Assembly (NCBI GenBank): GCA_012845835.1 | Contig: JABAKD010000023.1 | Coordinates: 20,322,691 to 20,386,690, forward strand | Direction of reading: 5' to 3' | Origin: Undaria pinnatifida | Lineage: Eukaryota; Sar; Phaeophyceae; Laminariales; Alariaceae | DNA: 64,000 nucleotides | Shown here: one piece after another, positions 9,959 to 21,123 of the stretch | Layout: each line of letters begins with the position of its first letter | Position numbering within the stretch: the first letter of the stretch is position 1 | Translations under genes and position numbers: made by a program | Notes under the pieces: generated by a model | Database searches by the model: none | Told to the model about the DNA's origin: nothing | What the model saw: only the letters and a program-made list of their open reading frames with translations

Positions 9959-12060
9959 CATGTCCACCAGTGACGATGGGGGCTACTCGGGGCTGGCTGA
10001 GGTCTTCCACGCACCCCAACCTGGATGCCCACGAGACAGGGAGAGCTCGCTCGAGATGCCGCGACTCGAGACGGGGGGAACCACCGGTGGCGAGTTCCGG
10101 TGACGAGACAGAAGACGGAGCACCATACCTCCACCCGTTCCCACCAACCGAGCGGGTCGATTCGCTGGTTCGCGCTGAAAGAAGACGGACCAACCCCCAC
10201 CGGACTCGGGGGCGTCTCGACGCCAGCTCTCGCCAGCCCCGGGGGAGCGCCACCAGCTGCCCCCCCCCGCGCTCGACAGGGCTCCACCGCCGCCACCTGG
10301 GCTCTCCGCGCTCGACAGAGCGCCACCCCCAGAGCTCCCGGGACCGGGGCGCCCATACCGCCCCCTTGGACTTGGCATACGCGGCGGCGCGGGCCCAGCG
10401 GGCGCTCGACGACGCCAACCAGACGATAGCACGCCGACGTCGGATTGACGAAGATATCGAGCAGGCGAAGACCGCTGCGCGGGAGTCGTCCCTGGTTGCG
10501 AAGAGGGCGCAACAAGCCCTCGCTCAATCAGTTGCGTCGGCTGCGGCGGGAGCTAACGCGGCCCCCTTGCCTTCGTCGCGCCCGCAGGGTGTCGCATCCC
10601 AGCGACCACGACCCGGGAACGACGCCTTCTTCAAGGGCATCGTCGCGTGCATGGCGTCTGCACCGCGGGTAGACTTCTCCTCAGCGTTGGCGACCCGCGG
10701 TGGTGGAAACGGCCTGCGCCCTCCTCCCGTCAGAGAGGCCGGCGTCGCGGCAAGCGGACGTCCTCAATGGAAGCGGCCTGGGCTCGCGTAGATTGTACGC
10801 CCTATGCTAGACAGACGAGAGCCGCCCCGACCCTTGCCCTCGTCAAGGCCCTGCTGATAGCCCACGACGAGGACCCCGACCCTGTCTTTTGGCCGGACCT
10901 CGGAGGAAGAGTTGGCAGAACGAAATCGGGGAAAATGTCGCGACAGTCGCGACCGCGGGGACCGCAACCGTGGGGGTGGCGGCAAAAATGGTGGGGGTGG
11001 CGACCACCACCGCCGCCGCGGGGGTGACAGCGCATCGGGTGCTGGTGTGCCTGAGGGCGCCGCCGAGGGGGCAACTTCGGTCCAACAACCGGGGCAGTTG
11101 GCCGCAGCTCTGGCAGAGGAATGGCGCGAGAGGACGTTCAGCGTGGGACGGCTCGTCAACCTCCTCCCGCTTGTCTTCGTCCTCGAGCACGGACCACAGC
11201 GAGGTGGTCGTGGTAGCAGGCAAAAAGTGTCAAGAGCCATGGCAGGAGGAGCATCTGCCTGAGGCTTTCACCCTCCTGTTGCGTCTGCTGATCACGCACT
11301 TCGATGGGGTTGACACGGAGGAGGGCTACACTAAGTTGCATACTTTTGGAATGTGTAACGGCATGCCTTTTTCTGATTTCAGTGGAGTCTCGCGTATTTA
11401 TGCCGACCGCTACGCGGAGTGAGCGTGTTTTGTCTCCGGGGACGGATGTGGTGTTGGAGGTGGTTCGGGTGGCGGCGAATGAGCAATTTCCGGCTCTCCT
11501 GCCTGGGTTGTACCCTGGTTCGAAGGCAACAAACCCGCGGCCATACGCCTCGTTGGATGCTATGTGGCGGGCTTTTAGTGACTACTAAGACACCTGCCGT
11601 CAACGGCGAAACATTTTTTTTCTCTCCCTGTTTCTTCGACGGGAGCGCGGTCATGCGCCCTGTCGGCGCCCCGGCCCGCCGATCATGGGCGCGGCCAGGG
11701 CCGAGTGCCGTCCCAGTCGCTTTCGTGGCAGACGGGATCGAGCCATCATTCAACTGTCATGCCCATCGATGATTCATCTGACCCTTAGCTTGACCACACA
11801 TCGAACTGCTGGCCACTAGAAGAGCATCATTATGCAGAAGGTTTCGCCGTTAAGGCCTCGTTGAAGACAGACGACCCTCCCCTTTGGAGCGGCCTCCTTT
11901 CACCTCGCGCTGATGCCCTCCGAGAAAACCGGGGGCTTTGCCTCAACTGCCACGAAGACAACCATTCCTTCAAGCATTGTAGGCATCCTTATATTACTGC
12001 GAGTGGCTGCTTGAACCCTGAACTAGGCCAACTTGGCGACTATGACGCACACCGACGTTG
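9959..12060 (+). pseudogene. gag region of the Ty3 fossil, with CCHC zinc knuckle
   Basis: An ATG in good context at 9,959 follows a poly-C tract. A basic, Ala/Arg-rich N-terminal part leads to a helical segment (AARAQRALDDANQTIARRRR, about 10,385-10,440). A gag-like block around 11,260-11,590 includes EAFTLLLRLLITHFDGVDTE, and then a retroviral-type zinc knuckle C-x2-C-x4-H-x4-C (CLNCHEDNHSFKHC) at about 11,937-11,980. The role would be the structural nucleocapsid precursor binding element RNA. It is a broken fossil. Confidence 0.65.
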
Positions 12061-13339
12061 ACAAACACGCATGGTCTGCTACCGCCGAGACGACAAATCT
12101 TCTCGCTCAAACAACCACAAGAAAAATCGTCGCCATCTTTCAGGCTCAGGGCCAGGTAAACTGTTACAACGATACCACATACACGTCGGATCACCATGGC
12201 ATCCTGCGCTCGCCCGCCTCTTCTGCCCCCGCTCCCGCTTCTCGAATGCGCTTTGGAGCCGCCCACAACCCGGGCGAAAATAAATGTGCGCGCCAACCTG
12301 GCACATTCCGTAACGGCAATCGACAGCTCGACGGCGGTACGGCACCGTCGGCAACACTGTCGGGGGGTACCTATTTTGGTTTCAAAAGATGCTCGTGTTC
12401 TGTTGCTAGCCTGTCCAGTAATGCAGCACAGATTGCCTCTGTCAAGAGCCCACGGGCTCCTACGCCGTTTGCGGACGATTCTCACGGCGTAGTACCGGCG
12501 GCGGAAACTAGCGCTTCAAGCGTGGTTTCCTCCAGCCAGGTAATTTTTTTTCTTTTCTTTCTTTCTTTTTCGACAGCGAGAACGCGCGCTTTCAGCGACG
12601 TTCCCCTCGGTCATGGTCTGAGTTCGGCAACGGGAACCACGCTTCCAGCGCCGTTTCCCTCAGCCGCGGCATAAACTCAGCAATGGGGGTACGCGCTCCA
12701 AACGCCGCCCCCATCAACCATGGCACGGGAGCCTACGCTTTGCGCGCTCCCCCTCTAGGTACGCGCCGCGCAACAATATAGCTGCAGCGACGGCGCGTCG
12801 CCTTTTTACGCGTATGTGTGCATCCCCCCCTCTCCCTGACCAGGCGGTGGCGGTCGGTTTGAGGTGTGGGACGGTCGACCCTCGAAACACTTTTTCTGAC
12901 CACGAGGTGGCGGTCGATTTGAGGTGTGGGAAGGCCAACATTAAAACACCGAGATCTTTTGCGAGGCTCGATCCGGTGTTTGCTCGCGATAAGAGCGGGC
13001 GCTCTGTCCTTTTTTCCATCAAGGAGGAGTCGACAAGATTAGCTACCTCGTCTCCCTTCTCCAAGAGACATAACAGAAGAGAGCCTTCTCGGGTAAAAAT
13101 ATTATTGCCTTGCCCGAGCCCCGCTCCAGAAGACGCCCACAGGGTTTACGGACCCTGCTTCGTCTTTTAAGACGCTAACCCACGTGTTTCAGGCTACGTC
13201 TACCCCAGTGGCACAGGAAGTAGATCCGACACTGCGCGACGGGCCAGTGATGACTCCACGGCCTCCAGCCTGATCAGCTGGACGCTATTCCCGTAAATTT
13301 ACGGAAGAATCGCGCCTCTCGTCAAGCAGAAACAGCTTA
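12061..13339 (+). other. Ty3 interior, unassigned
   Basis: No protease or reverse transcriptase motif was recognised with confidence. Two near-repeats of a GGTGGCGGTCGRTTTGAGGT block lie at about 12,845 and 12,905. A long pyrimidine tract is present near 12,545-12,575. Confidence 0.4.
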
Positions 13340-13960
13340 GAGCCTTTCCTGCCCCTTTTGGCGCAGTTAGAGCAGTTTTCTTGCGATTATACGCCAAAAA
13401 GCGAAGAGGCCACGACGCGAGAAACCGTGGGTTCGGACTCGCGTTGTGCTCCCGAGGCCTGGTGTTCCTGAGGGGGACACTACAGGCCCAAAGAGCCGAG
13501 GACTGGTGTTCCCAGACGGGGACATTGCAGACCCAAATGCCGAACGAGGCTACCGACGGGTTGGCACCGTCGGTGTTGGACTCGTTTTCGGGTGCAATGA
13601 GGGCGGCTTCTTACGAGTTTCCGCCAGCGAAAGAGGATGACCCGAGGCCAGAAACCCCAGGTTCGGACTCGCATGTTGCTCCCGAGGCCTGGTGCTCCCG
13701 CACGGGGACATTACAGGCCCAAGTAGCCGAGGACTGGTGTTCCCCAAAGGGGACATTGCAGACCCACAAATGTCCAACGAGGCTACCGACGGGTTGGCAC
13801 CGTCGGTTTTTGCCATTTTTCGGGCGCAGTTAGAGCGGATTCTCGCGCTTTTCCGCCAACGAACGAAGAAAGACCCGAGGCGAGATACCACGGGTTCGGA
13901 TTCGCGTCGTGCTCCCGAGGCCTGGTGTTCCCGGACGGGGACATTGCAGGCCCAAGTTTC
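13340..13960 (+). repeat. tandem repeat, about 232-bp period, 2.5 copies, inside the Ty3 fossil
   Basis: GAGGCCTGGTGTTCC/CTCCC recurs at about 13,455, 13,686 and 13,918. Each copy contains GGGACATTGCAGACCCA and a TACCGACGGGTTGGCACCGT block. The final copy runs directly into the NADAR-coding region. Confidence 0.8.
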
Positions 13961-14470
13961 AACACGGATTTTCACCCTTCTCTCGAATACTCCACAGCCA
14001 AAGTGGTGTTATTCTGGCCGCCCCCATCCTATTTTCCACCGTGGTCCCCTTCGTCGTTTGCCGTGGACGAGGTACCATATTCTTGCGCGGAGCAGTACAT
14101 GATGGCCGAAAAGACCAAGTTTTTGCAAGACCATCGAGCAGTGGGGCTCATTATATCGTCGCCTCGTCCAAGCATACGCAAACGCATCGGTCGAGGCGTG
14201 CGCAACTTTGACTCCGCTGTTGGGGACAGGGAGAAGCAAAACGCCGTGTCGCCTGGCACCTACGCCAAATTCACGCAGAATCCAGCCATAAAAAATCACC
14301 TCTTGAGCTCTGACAACAAGCTTCTGGCTGAATCCAGCCCTCTGAACCAAGTGTGGGGCATTGGCCTCCGGGCGGATGGTCCCAGGGCCAACAACCCATG
14401 CCAGGGGAGAGGAAAAACTTGCTCGGTGAGGCACTTTCTGCCGTTCGCGCAGCTATTTGCGACAATGAGA
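13960..14470 (+). pseudogene. NADAR (YbiA-like, DUF1768) domain within the Ty3 fossil
   Basis: The plus-strand translation carries the family signature in order: a Phe/Pro-rich start (YFPPWSPSSFAVDEVPYSCA), the SCAEQYMMAEK core where the family has its conserved Glu-x-Tyr motif, IRKRIGRGVRNFDSAV, TYAKFTQNPAIKNHLL, and the C-terminal LAESSPLNQVWGIGLRADG block, with a KNLLGEALSAVRAAI-like end in a neighbouring frame. NADAR proteins act on N-glycosidic bonds in ADP-ribose- or riboflavin-related metabolites (established for YbiA/COG3236). Here the domain lies between gag and RNase H of a retroelement, where it may have been captured as an accessory function. It is part of a broken element, so activity is not expected. 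Confidence 0.8.
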
Positions 14471-14749
14471 CCAGGTCGGCGCACCAGGCCTCCCCTAGTC
14501 GGTTCCGCACCTGCACTGCGAGTGCAAGAACCAAGAAATCTCGTCCGCGCCGCAACCGGACCGTTAACAGCGGCCAGCGCTCGCAAAGCTTCCCCTTCGG
14601 CGTTTCCGACCTATTTCTCGGGCGCGTTGGCCAATGAAAAGCCGTGAAGTTGTGGAGATAGCTTCTAGCGTCGGCCCTGACCTTGCGATGTCAGAACACT
14701 GCCCCTGTTTCGTCGAGGGTACTGTGACGCTGGACGACGTTTTGTTCAC

Positions 14750-15070
14750 TATGAAAATCGCGTATATCAGTCGAGCAACGCTCGACTCGGAGAGGCACTG
14801 GACTCCTCTAGATTTGGAGACCGGCAGCATTGCTTGGGTTTCCAAACGCCTCCGAGGATACTGAGGGGAACAAAGTTCCGCATATCCTCCGGCCACAAGA
14901 CATAGAAGAGCATTGGCAAAGTGGGGACCCTCAATGCACGAGTCCAGCGGTAGCTTGAGTTCGTCACCGCGTTCGATTGCACACTCGAGTACCGCAAAGG
15001 CAGCGCCAAGGGCATCGCCGATTTTTCCCGCCCGTTTTCCAGAGCCGCTACGGGGTACGACCGCAGTGGT
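14750..15070 (+). pseudogene. RNase H part of pol (Ty3 fossil)
   Basis: AYISRATLDSERHWTPLDLE followed by a KRLRGY block is the classic Ty3/gypsy RNase H sequence preceding the DHKAL segment; a PARFPEPL block near 15,040 corresponds to the end of the domain. RNase H would digest RNA of the RNA-DNA hybrid. Only part of the domain can be recognised and the copy is broken. Confidence 0.65.
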
Positions 15071-15189
15071 TTGAAAAATTTCAACCTCGTGGGGTTAACA
15101 AGCCCCAACCCCGTTGGAGATAGCGGTATCTACCTCCTACGGACCCGCGGGCTGCGCGCTCCCTCCTCGCCGATCCCAGGAGTCGGTTC

Positions 15190-15350
15190 GGGTGGACTCG
15201 CGCCCCTCGCCAAAAGCACTGTCTTGGATGGGCTCGTGTCCCACACCGAAAGCACTGCTTTGGGTGGACTCGAACCCCTCGCCGAAAGCACTGTCTTGGG
15301 TGGGCTCGTGCCCCGCACTGAACATGCTGCCTTGGGTGGGCTCCCTCTCA
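15190..15350 (+). repeat. 36-bp tandem repeat in the pol linker
   Basis: About four copies of a GAAAGCACTGYCTTGGGTGG-type unit lie between RNase H and integrase and translate as a GG(L)xPxxxSTxL-like repeat. They probably form a flexible linker. Confidence 0.7.
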
Positions 15351-16365
15351 CCTCTACCGCGTTTCACGATTTTCGCACACACGAGCCACGTATAAGGATT
15401 GACGGCCTTTCTGCTTCCCCGGGGAGATTCGTCGCTCGTGTTTCTGCCTCCGTCGCCACTACCGAAGGCTGTACCGGCCGCGGGTCGATTTCACCTGCCG
15501 CCGAGACTGTTTTCGCTTCGGTTTTTGCCATACCCATCGAGGGCGGCACGGGCTCCGCAGAAGCCCTGGCTGCAGCGACGCCCATCGCACAGCCGACTTA
15601 TCTATCCCGGAGTTCTTTACAGGAGACGGCCACCGCCGCGACCACCGGTTCGACTGTGTCCGTCTCCGCCATGCTTGGCACTCCAGCCCCTCCGTCGTCG
15701 ACGACGCGCCTACTAACAGCAACAACAACAGGTAATGCACCCCCGCAGTAGATTATGGATTCGGGCTCGGCGGGGCCCCTCGGCCATCTTCCAGACGAGG
15801 TACAACCCCGCCGCGAGTCCCACGGCCGCGGCCGACCCCGTCGACCGCCGCGACCCCTGCTCTTGCCCCCTCGCCGGTCCGCACGGTGCCACTACCGTCC
15901 GACCGCGACCATGCAGAGCCTATATGAGAACTCCTCTCTTGCGGCTCACGCCTTCTCCTGGTGGCACGCCGACCCCATATACAAGGTCGGACGCCCTTGG
16001 CAACGCTGCTGAATTGCGTTTCGCTGATCCGTCGCGCGTTATTCACATGACGATTGGAAGCGAGAGCAGCACACTGAGCCGACGTGCCACGCCACGATAC
16101 GTTACGTTTCTATCGGCCGGCCATCGGTCCTGCCGCCCGACTTTTTGGCGTGCTACCTCTCGCACAAGCGTCCCTCCCTCTCAGACCGAGGAGTTGGCGA
16201 ATAAGGGTCGACTACATACAACCGACGACGACATCGTCCTACTCGTCCGTAACCCGACACTGCCGCCAACAAGCTCTGACAAACCGAACTCTGTGGGGCG
16301 AGCTGCTTGCTTGCTAAACGACGAGCCAGGCCGCATCTACGTTCCCCTGCTCATGCGCCCTTGGA
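15351..16365 (+). other. Ty3 interior between RNase H and integrase
   Basis: Thr/Ser/Ala-rich linker sequence without a recognised domain, up to the zinc-binding start of the integrase. A possible short tract with LQTTDDDIVLLVRNPTLPP-like content lies near 16,210-16,290. Confidence 0.35.
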
Positions 16366-17360
16366 TCATGCAAGCTTGTCACTCGACGGCCTCCTGCCAC
16401 CTTGGCACCACGCACACGTTGCGCATGCTGGAGCGTTCTTATGGTGGATTGGCATGAGTGTGTGCACCCGGTGGTGGCTTCGCCACTGCTTGAAGTGCCA
16501 AGCGCGGAAAACCCACGGCTGACTGTCCGCTGGCCCATCATCACAATGCCTCTGCCGGAAGGTCCAGTTATCGCCGTCAGTGTTGACTACTTCGGCCCCC
16601 TTCCGGTCACACCACGAGGCAACACCTACATCCTGCTGTTCACCGATCGCTTCAGTCGTCGGGGCGACATGTTCCCCGTCACTGCCGCTGAGTTCACCGC
16701 GGAAGGTACAGCCAATATCCTGGTGAACCAATACATCCCCTTGTGGGGGTGCCCGCGCACCATACTCTCGGACAACGGACTGCAGTTCTGCTCCAAGCTT
16801 TCACAAGCTGAATATAAGCTGTTAGGTGATTACAAGCTTGCTACAAGCTCCTACCATCCCAACTGTAACGGGGGCGTTGAGCGGGTAAATCACACTATGG
16901 CCCAAATGCTGGCTATGGTCGTCAACGAGCGACAAGACGACTGCGACTTGCATCTGCCCCACGTCGAATTCGCTTACAACAACTCTGTCAGCGCGGCGAC
17001 GGGTTTGGCGCCCAACGAGGTCCACATGGGCAGACTCCCACGGCTCCCCCTGACGATTTTCGACCGCAAAGGTGTCATGGGACACCAGAGTCTGGCCCGT
17101 GATCACCTGGCCTATTGCGATTTGGCCACCGACCGGCAAAAGCGCGCGAACGACATTGTCCGCGCACACCACGCCCTCACCGTTTCCCGTGTTAACCGCA
17201 GAAACTCCGCCCTCGCCGACGCGCTGCGTCCAGCACCTAACTTCACTGTGGGTGATTGGGCATGGGTATACAATTCTGCCTCTACCATCCGCCAGGGTGT
17301 GAAGGCGAATACCGACGCCAAGGTACTCAAGGCCAAAAAAACTCGCGCTTAACTGGACGG
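16366..17360 (+). pseudogene. Ty3/gypsy integrase (HHCC zinc finger and DDE core)
   Basis: The N-terminal zinc-binding part shows two His (MQACHSTASCHLG) then a C-x2-C pair (RHCLKCQARK). The catalytic core follows with Asp in SVDYFGPLP, Asp in TILSDNGLQF and Glu in CNGGVERVNHT, at the usual spacing. The integrase would insert element cDNA into chromatin. A nearly identical but shorter copy lies at 43,761-45,278. The region belongs to the broken 13.5-kb fossil. Confidence 0.85.
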
Positions 17361-18250
17361 GCCCATACAAGGTCCTGGCCGTCGGTCCCTGCTCCGCCGC
17401 CGAGACCCCGGACGGCTCGCCGCTCGGGAGCAACCTCCTTTATTTGGATCTCCCTTCCGACCTGCCTGGTTCGGACGCTCGTCGGCGTGTGGCTATCGAG
17501 CGCTGCAAACCCTGTGCCAACCCCCACGACAGCGGGGACATGCCCAAATACCTACCGGCGGGGCTGACACAGTATGTGCTCAACAAATTTTCCAAGAAGT
17601 CCCCGCCGTACCACGTCACTCAAGACGACGTTTCGACTCCCCTCCAACGGCTGGAGGTGGAGCAGATCACTGGTCATCAGTCGGTACGGGGGCGAGGCGG
17701 CGTCATCGCGGTGCTATACAAGACGCATTGGGCGGGACTCTCCGAACCGTCCTGGGAGCGGGAAATGGACCTTCACCTCTCCCGCTCCCACATCTTGCGT
17801 TATTGGGCCGGAACCCCGGACCAGCACCGCCAAACCAACCGCCTTTACCGCCGAATGCGGATCGGGGCGGCACAGCGTGAGCTCTCCCGCAACAACGGGG
17901 AACGTTTCCTAGCGCCGGGCTACGCCTGTGTTCCCCGCGCCGATTGGCTCCGTCGCTACCACGACACAGTACTCCCTAAGGGAGCCCACTTTTGGTACAA
18001 GGGAGACGATGGTTTATGGTGGCTAGGAAAAATCAGCGCGAGCACTACCGAGGACAAGGTATACCTGGTCCGCTTTCTGGACGACCCGGGACCGATTAAA
18101 CTCCCTCTTCCCCCGGCGCGCTACACGACTTCAACGGGAGCCGTACGAGGCTCTTGGTGCTTGCAAGTTCACATCGCCAGTGCGTTTCCTCGGGGAATCC
18201 AACGTAACGTAGACGAATCTCGAGGCGCGGCCGTGGCCAGTTGACTTCCA
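17361..18250 (+). pseudogene. integrase C-terminus: GPY/F module, chromodomain and Tudor-like tail
   Basis: A WTGPYKVLAVGP block (GPY/F module) follows the core. A chromodomain is visible at about 17,655-17,820 (VEQITGHQSVRGRGG, LYKTHWAGLSEPSWE, with the usual W-x-G then P-S/T-W-E). After about 60 residues a second small beta-rich segment appears (GAHFWYKGDDGLWWLGKI, YLVRFLDDPGPIKLPLP), which resembles Tudor/SH3-like chromatin readers. Chromodomains in this clade guide integration to marked chromatin. The extra reader is inferred by pattern only. Confidence 0.7.
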
Positions 18251-19056
18251 AGCCACCACCGCTTCTCGATAGTCCTTCATTTTTTTTTAGGTATGAGTTT
18301 TGCGTCTTTGTCTTTGGGTCGTTCGTAGTGTTCTGAGGGTCTTCGTCGGGTTTTGGGGCGGTTCTTTCCATTTATATTTTTTTCTGTCCTGCCGAGCCCC
18401 CTGCTCAGTGCCGGGTCAGGGTTCGGGTAAAACGCCGCTATCTGAGGCGCAGGGCTGTCGCCTTTTTGTCATTGTTCAATTTCGCCCTGCCGACGCCCTC
18501 CTCAGCCCAGAGCCGGGGGTCGACCAGTGTACGGGTCTGTGTGTCTTCTTTTATGTTTTGTGTGTTGTATTTGTTCTGCTTTGTTTTTTTTTTCGTCTAA
18601 ACACTTCCTCCCCTAGCGGGGCTGTACGTGTTGACACCTTCCATCCCGGGTATTCGTCGTTTCCTCGTCTAACCCCCCGCCTTGCCGATGGCCCGCGGGA
18701 GGTTTTTCGCATGACTTCTCCCTTGTGTTAGCGCCTGTGTTCCCCTCCATATCGACGAGGGCTCGCCTCGCCATAGTACCTTTTCTGTGGTTGGTTTACC
18801 GTAGAGCCTTTCCTGCCGCCCCCGCCACACCGGCGGCATGCGGCAGGTTTTTGATGGGTGACTATTGCCTTGCTGTAGGGTCTGCTTTTCTTTCTACTGC
18901 TTCTCTTCGCGTATTCCTGGCGCCATAGCCAGACGGTTAGAGGTGTGGGAGTGGGGTTTGAGGAGCCGCATCTTCGACTCATGGTCTAGTTCGTAGAACC
19001 GGAGTTTCCCCGAATCTCCCATATTTCTGCATATGCGACTCATCAGGGTGGGCTAG
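18251..19056 (+). other. 3' untranslated part of the Ty3 fossil
   Basis: T- and pyrimidine-rich, no recognised domain. Two similar blocks (GCCGAGCCCCCTGCTCAG at about 18,390 and GCCGACGCCCTCCTCAG at about 18,492) are diverged repeats. It ends in a purine-rich stretch before the right LTR that may be the polypurine tract. Confidence 0.45.
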
Positions 19057-19324
19057 TGTTAAGATACGGCCTCGGAAGGCTTGTAGGTATCCGAATTTGA
19101 GATCATTTGGATGGGTTTCGTATGATAAGGGTGGCGGTTTATATTCGGGGAAGTTAGGAATTAGATCGGAGGCACGCGCCTCCGATCTCAGAAGCTATCC
19201 CGGCCCTGATGGAAACGAATAAAGCTACATCTCTACGAAGGAACGAAAGTGAGTACTCTCCGAGAACCTGCTCAATTGGCAGACCTGCAGGGGGCACTCT
19301 GTGTTCCCCACCTTTAATTTCACA
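19057..19324 (+). repeat. 3' LTR of the Ty3 fossil
   Basis: Starts TGTTAAGATACGG and ends TTTCACA. Partner of 5,791-6,060, with the same ATCGGAGGC...GCCTCCGAT hairpin. Confidence 0.85.
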
Positions 19325-19618
19325 GTACCCAGTATCCAATGCGACTTTTTCGGGATTGGAGTGACTTGCAATGATCCTATACATTGCTCTCATCGTTGTT
19401 TTTCAAGTGGTTGAGTTGTACAGGTTCTTGAACGTGAGAAAATCCCTTTCTTTTTTTTTGCTCTGCCTGGGAAAGACGGTGACAATCGAACCAGCGACCT
19501 CACTGTTCATAATCTCACATCCTGTCTGCGACGCCATTGTGAGGAAGTAGACTAAAAATGTTGAACAACAAATGCTACTCGAGTTATTTCCTTCTAAACT
19601 CGTTTTTCCACCACATAC
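19325..19618 (+). mobile_element. TRIM-like LTR fossil, family 2, right part
   Basis: The LTR remainder (about 19,325-19,455, with a GTTTTTCAAGTGG and GAGAAAATCC block matching the end of family 1 LTRs) is followed by a short interior starting TGGGAAAGACGGTGACAATC, whose reverse complement is a tRNA T-arm with GGTTCGATT. The interior ends GACGCCAT, after which the second LTR starts TGTGAGGAAG at 19,538. Fossil, incomplete. Confidence 0.55.
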
Positions 19619-19706
19619 CAGGTTTGGGTTTCCATGGGAATTCAAATGCGTTTTTTTTCACGGCAGGTTTTACAATACAATGGCGTATTCACGGCGGCTG
19701 AAAGGG

Positions 19707-19853
19707 GCGAAAAAAATTGAGGGTGGGACAGACTCCGACAAAGAATAACCAATCAGATTGCGCCTTCACGACAAACAATCGACAAAGAACGACAAAGACT
19801 TAAACTTGTTTTCAGTATATCCTAGTCTTTTCCCTCTGTGTTTGGGGCTCACG
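19707..19853 (+). repeat. 150-bp repeat L, outer copy
   Basis: Contains GACAAAGAATAACCAATCAG, three GACAAAGAA-type words and ends GGGGCTCACGCTCGG. A reverse-complement copy with about nine differences forms the centre of the neighbouring giant inverted repeat (23,935-24,081). Confidence 0.8.
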
Positions 19854-20631
19854 CTCGGGCAAACTTTTTGTAGGGTGGGACGGGACAGAATTTTTGGGAG
19901 TTTATATAGCCGTCGGAGGCGGTAAAAAATGGGTAAAAAGGGGGGGGACGAAAAAAAAGAACGAAGAAAGAGAGAGGAGCACGAGGCTAGAGCAAAGCAC
20001 AGCTAAGCGAGCCTTGCTTACGCGATTGGCGACGGCCGTGATGGAGAAACGAGATGCACGAGGTCAGGCCTCGAATGTAATTGGAATGCATACATCCTGC
20101 GGGATGTTTGGGTGCTTGGCGGGCGCTCATGACCAAGAGAAGCTGCGGTACTTGGATGCTTTTTTTTGGAGGGCGCCTACTTTCAAACCAAGATAATAAG
20201 GAGAAGGTACGTACCAGGTACCATGTACGGGTACCAACTGTGATTTAGAGGGGGCGTAGGCAGGCAGGTACATGCCCTCCTTCCGCGGAGAAGGAAACGT
20301 ATATAGCAACAAAGGTCCAACAAGGCTGTCTCCACTTTTCCTGAAGCCGTCATAGCATCGAACCTGCTTCTTTGGCTTCCTCTGTTGGGACGAAGCCAGT
20401 ATGAAATTCGCAAGGCCTAGGGTAAGAGGGTGTTGTTTTAAATTTCAGTACTACAGCAGTGTAGTGTGGTTGAACTGGACTACTTGTCGTAGTTGCAAAC
20501 GCAAGGCTGTTCGCGGTACGAAGCAAACGCGAACGCGTGCTATCATATGTAGGACCGACCCGTGGTGGCGTGGTGTGGTTGTTCTATTTGCAGGAGCGTG
20601 CGGTGCGGTGCGGTGCGGTGCGATGATGCAG

Positions 20632-21123
20632 CTACGGTGCGGTTCGGTGGTACCGCGCTGCACCTCGTTGCAACTGGAAGCTGCCGCACGCCCGCACCGT
20701 AAGAGCGACGCGCACCCTTATTAAAAACGCTGACAAATAAAAGCAAGCGTACAGCAAATATAATTTGAAGTCAGATGCGTGCACAGCAGATACCCGCCAT
20801 CCTTGCATCGTACAAGTACAACAGTACGTATGTACTTTGGCGTGCCTTCCGACTTGTGAGCTGGCTTTGCTTGTGCTGCCGGCTAAGTCTCCAGCCACCC
20901 CCCCGCCCAACTTAACGCTCCTGCCAGATGATGAACCGGGACGCTGCGGAGGCACACCCGAAATTCCAGGCGTTGGGTACGAGTGCAGGCGTCGTGAAAG
21001 GAATCGAAATGGCCTCGAGTCAAGATGACCTCCCGATCCTGCCCGAGTAACGAACACACTCCGTTGTAAGCGTGGCGTAAGAAGGTGGGCTACATTGGTA
21101 CACATCACAGCAGACGGCAGCAA
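20632..21123 (-). other. 163-residue open frame conserved in both arms of inverted repeat I
   Basis: The frame starts MLPSAVMCTNVAHL and has a mirrored copy at 26,958-27,449 (plus strand) with essentially one residue changed (Lys to Glu). It contains a hydrophobic stretch (YLLYACFYLSAFLI) near residue 125. At 1-2% divergence an open frame may survive by chance, so coding status is unproven. No family recognised. Confidence 0.2.

Larger units (their letters stand above)
5791..19324 (+). mobile_element. Ty3/gypsy (chromodomain) LTR retrotransposon fossil, 13.5 kb
   Basis: Direct repeats of about 270 bp at 5,791-6,060 and 19,057-19,324 (TG...CA ends) bound an interior with gag and zinc knuckle, NADAR domain, RNase H, integrase and chromodomain in plus orientation. 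The gag-pol order with integrase downstream of RNase H is that of Ty3/gypsy. A purine-rich AGGGTGGG tract lies immediately before the right LTR. By eye the LTRs differ at about a dozen positions (around 4%), so the insertion is moderately old. The element is broken in several places and no reverse transcriptase core was recognised. The 3.9-kb leader is unusually long and filled with tandem repeats. It sits inside a small LTR unit (family 2). Confidence 0.85.
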
